A stretch of 64,000 nucleotides of DNA from Gluconobacter roseus NBRC 3990 (lineage in GTDB: Bacteria; Pseudomonadota; Alphaproteobacteria; Acetobacterales; Acetobacteraceae). The position numbers and the translations under genes are program-made. The stretch covers positions 62,001 through 126,000 of the forward strand of contig NZ_BJLY01000005.1 in assembly GCF_006538885.1 (NCBI RefSeq), in the 5' to 3' direction. Shown here one piece after another: positions 61,574 to 64,000 of the stretch (position 1 is its first letter; the number at the start of each line of letters is the position of its first letter). A model generated the notes under the pieces. It saw only the letters and a program-made list of their open reading frames with translations, was not told the origin of the DNA and searched no databases.

Positions 61574-63412
61574 GTGTCCGATACCACTCTTCCCATGACC
61601 ACCCAGCAGCAGGAGGGCCGCAAGCAGGACGTGTCCTTTACCGAGGTCCTGTCCTTCGTCTCCAGCCGCTGGCGGGATCATCCTCTCTTGCTGTCAAAGA
61701 CCCTGGGCGGCGTCGGCCTCGCTACGCTGGCCGATGTCTGCACGCCCATTCTCGCGGGTCGTCTGGTGGACGATATTTCCCGCCATGCCGCAGGTCCCGC
61801 CGTTGAGCAGACGGCCGAGCTTCTGCATCTGCGGGACGACGCATTCCTCATGGTCGGGGGGCTGATTGTTCTGGGACTGGTCGGACTGTTCGGGCGGCGC
61901 TCGTCTTTCATCGGGATTTCGCATCTTACGCTCGCCATCATGCACCGGATTGCCAATCAGGCTTTTGATCGGGTGCAGCGTTTTTCGACGGACTGGCATG
62001 CCAACAACTTCGCCGGCTCCACCGTCCGCAAGCTGACGCGTGGCATCTGGGCGATTGATACGCTCGACGATACGCTGCTGCTTCTGATTGCACCGGAAGT
62101 GCTGGTTCTGGGCGGCACGACGGCTGTTCTCATGTTCCGCTCGCCGCTTATGGGTTCGGTGCTGGCGGTCTCGGTCGTGCTGTTCGCCTGGCTTTCCATC
62201 ACCCTGACCCTGCGTTACGTCGCGCCCACCGCCCGTGCCTCCAATGAATGGGACACGAAAATGGGAGCCGCGATGGCAGATGCCGTGACCTGCAATCCGG
62301 TCGTCAAGGCGTTCGGTGCGGAAGACCGTGAAGACGAGCGGCTCGACAACATCATCCATGGCTGGCGTCAGCGCACCCTGAAAACCTGGATCCGCGGCAC
62401 CAACAGCGCCAATCTGCAGGCCCTGTCATCGCTTGCCATGCGGATGCTGCTGATCGGCCTCGCCGTCTGGCTGTGGTGGGATGGCAAGGCGGGACCGGGG
62501 GATGTGGCTTATGTGCTGACGATGATGTTCCTCGTGCAGGGCTATCTGCGCGATCTGGGACAGCAGGTCAGCCAGGTGCAGCGCTCGGTGAATGAAATGG
62601 AAGAGCTGGTGGCGATTTTCCGCCGTGAGCCTGCCATTCGGGATGCTCCTGATGCCGCGGAGGCTCACTTTTCACAGGGTGCCATCCACTTCGAGCATGT
62701 GGACTTTCAGTATCCCGGACAGGATAAGCCGCTCTACCACGATCTGACGATCGATATTGCGCCGGGCTCCCGCGTGGCGCTTGTCGGGCCGAGCGGATCG
62801 GGCAAGACGACCCTGACCAAGCTGCTTCAGCGTCTTTATGATGTGAATGGCGGGCGGATCGTGGTGGACGGGCAGGATATTGCCCATGTGACACAGGACT
62901 CCCTGCGCTCGCACATCGCTATTGTTCCGCAGGAGCCGGTCCTGTTCCATCGGACGCTTGCGGAAAACATCGCCTATGCGCGCCCTGATGCCAGCCGTGC
63001 CGAGATCGAGGAAGCCGCCCGTTTCGCCAATGCGGCGCCGTTCATCGAACGTCTGCCTGAAGGTTACGAAACCATGGTCGGTGAGCGGGGCGTGAAGCTC
63101 TCGGGTGGTGAGCGCCAGCGTGTTGCCATTGCCCGCGCTTTTCTGGCCGATGCGCCAATTCTAATTTTCGACGAAGCGACGTCCAGCCTTGATTCGGAAT
63201 CTGAAGCTCTCGTGCAGGACGCCATGCGCCGTCTCATGCAGGACCGGACCGTGATCGTTGTGGCGCATCGTCTTTCGACCGTCATGGAGCTGGACCGCAT
63301 TCTCGTTTTCAACCGGGGCGAGCTGAAGGAAGACGGAACCCATGCCGAACTGATCGAGCGGGAGGGTGGCATTTATCGCCGGCTGTTCGAGCTTCAGTCG
63401 CTGGAAGTCTGA
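61574..63412 (+). CDS. ABC exporter, MsbA-like half-transporter
   Basis: A 612-residue fusion of a six-helix membrane domain (residues about 40-340) and an ATPase. Motifs are Walker A GPSGSGKTT, the Q-loop in IAIVPQEPV, signature LSGGERQRVA, Walker B ILIFDEATSSLD and the H-loop VAHRLS. The start is GTG 61574 (GGCGGAG, six bases before), or ATG 61595. The family exports lipids, drugs or peptides; the substrate cannot be told. Confidence 0.88.
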   Translation: MSDTTLPMTTQQQEGRKQDVSFTEVLSFVSSRWRDHPLLLSKTLGGVGLATLADVCTPILAGRLVDDISRHAAGPAVEQTAELLHLRDDAFLMVGGLIVLGLVGLFGRRSSFIGISHLTLAIMHRIANQAFDRVQRFSTDWHANNFAGSTVRKLTRGIWAIDTLDDTLLLLIAPEVLVLGGTTAVLMFRSPLMGSVLAVSVVLFAWLSITLTLRYVAPTARASNEWDTKMGAAMADAVTCNPVVKAFGAEDREDERLDNIIHGWRQRTLKTWIRGTNSANLQALSSLAMRMLLIGLAVWLWWDGKAGPGDVAYVLTMMFLVQGYLRDLGQQVSQVQRSVNEMEELVAIFRREPAIRDAPDAAEAHFSQGAIHFEHVDFQYPGQDKPLYHDLTIDIAPGSRVALVGPSGSGKTTLTKLLQRLYDVNGGRIVVDGQDIAHVTQDSLRSHIAIVPQEPVLFHRTLAENIAYARPDASRAEIEEAARFANAAPFIERLPEGYETMVGERGVKLSGGERQRVAIARAFLADAPILIFDEATSSLDSESEALVQDAMRRLMQDRTVIVVAHRLSTVMELDRILVFNRGELKEDGTHAELIEREGGIYRRLFELQSLEV

Positions 63413-63530
63413 ACGGGGAGGGAAAGGCTGCGTTTTTGCATCCTTTCAGGTCTGGCTGCGTTTCTCCGTTTATGGACTTTTCCGCCCGGACCACAGGATG
63501 CCCGACGGGAGCCACACAGGAGACCGCTGC

Positions 63531-64000
63531 ATGACCATCCGTTCCGCCTTCGCCGCCCTGCTGCTTGCAACGCCTGCCGCCCTATATGTCGGGAGTGCGA
63601 TAGCTGAACCGGTAGCATTCGAACATGCGCGGCTGATTGACGGGACGGGCGCCCTGGCCCAGCCGGACGCCACTGTGGTCATTGATAACGGCACCATCAT
63701 CTCCGTGGGTATCCCCGCACCTGCCGATGCCCGTCATGTGGATCTGACGGGCAAGACGCTCATGCCCGCCCTTATCAGCGATCACAGCCATGTCGGGCTT
63801 GTGAAGGGTACGGGAGCCAGCCGCGATAACTACACCCGCGCCAATATTCTTGCGGCCCTGAAGCAGTATTCCGATTACGGCGTTCTGACCGTCACGGCGC
63901 TGGGTCTGAACCGCTCCCCGCTTTTCGACACGCTGCGTCAGGAACAGCATGATGGCCGCAATCCGGGGGCGGATCTGTACGGTGTGGATCAGGGGATTGG
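63531..64000 (+). CDS. Amidohydrolase-family protein, exported, 5' part (cut by window end)
   Basis: The first 156 residues of a gene starting at ATG 63531, with CAGGAGA about eight bases upstream. The signal peptide ends near GSAIAE. The N-terminal beta domain ends at GKTLMPALISDHSHVGLVKG. The DHSH there supplies the HxH metal pair of the amidohydrolase barrel, so, unlike pyrX, this site looks intact. The substrate is unknown; related exported proteins are imidazolonepropionase- or dipeptidase-like. Confidence 0.75.
   Translation, partial: MTIRSAFAALLLATPAALYVGSAIAEPVAFEHARLIDGTGALAQPDATVVIDNGTIISVGIPAPADARHVDLTGKTLMPALISDHSHVGLVKGTGASRDNYTRANILAALKQYSDYGVLTVTALGLNRSPLFDTLRQEQHDGRNPGADLYGVDQGI

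Noticed and set aside
1-64000. tRNA, rRNA, CRISPR arrays and insertion sequences
   Set aside because: No cloverleaf-like sequence, rRNA segment, regular spaced repeat or transposase gene was seen in the intergenic stretches.

Overview
The window looks like the chromosome of an acetic acid bacterium, most likely Gluconobacter or a close relative. The reasons are a three-subunit, membrane-bound flavin/cytochrome c gluconate-type dehydrogenase, alphaproteobacterial gene clusters (pyrB-pyrC'-plsY-dprA-topA; ileS-lspA-DUF3035 lipoprotein-mutL) and alphaproteobacterial families such as DUF1491. The genus is an inference from gene content; no rRNA is present to confirm it.

Bases 1-9982 (+ strand) are the tail half of a Mu/P2-type contractile-tail prophage or tail-like particle. 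In order: tail sheath (cut by the window edge), tail tube, tail assembly chaperone with a textbook -1 frameshift signal, an unrecognised basic protein in the tape-measure position, a gpN/gpU-like protein, LysM-like protein X, hub protein D, and baseplate proteins V, W and J. An extra structural protein, protein I and a glycine-rich tail fibre follow. The fibre is out of frame at a run of 13 G, which suggests phase variation or a sequencing error. The phage fibre stop lies 8 bases from the end of a host operon, with no lysis genes, integrase or tRNA between them.

Bases 9991-18893 (- strand) hold the gluconate 2-dehydrogenase-type operon (small, FAD and cytochrome subunits). Upstream of it are three poorly known genes (a lipoprotein and proteins of 189 and 117 residues), then hslO, argF and argD. 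A D-aminopeptidase gene follows on the same strand. Bases 20706-24941 (+) carry recX, a CHAP-domain lipoprotein, tatA, the methionine salvage genes mtnB-mtnD-mtnC, and ribF, closed by a strong terminator. A siderophore receptor gene comes next, behind two Fur-like boxes. It converges on a Sel1-repeat protein and a TraB/GumN-family protein.

Bases 29457-37226 (+) carry ileS, lspA, a DUF3035 lipoprotein, mutL and a quinone-type D-lactate dehydrogenase. Bases 37250-42933 (-) carry parE, an RhtA-like exporter and a copper pair: a His/Met-rich DUF2946 protein and an OprC-like receptor that keeps all four copper ligands. Two exported proteins, an OmpA-family porin with an unusual structured element upstream, a DUF1491 protein and an S41 protease follow. 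Then comes the operon gltX-pyrB-pyrC'-plsY-dprA-topA (-), in which the dihydroorotase-like protein has lost its HxH metal site. The last part carries a Tat-exported cupin, a secreted NADP-reductase-like protein, comEC, a small exported protein, nth, an MsbA-like ABC exporter and the start of an amidohydrolase.

No tRNA, rRNA, CRISPR array or insertion sequence was seen. The most interesting items are the fibre poly-G switch, the tail chaperone frameshift signal, the missing conventional tape measure, the copper-import pair, the catalytically impaired dihydroorotase and the structured element upstream of the OmpA gene.
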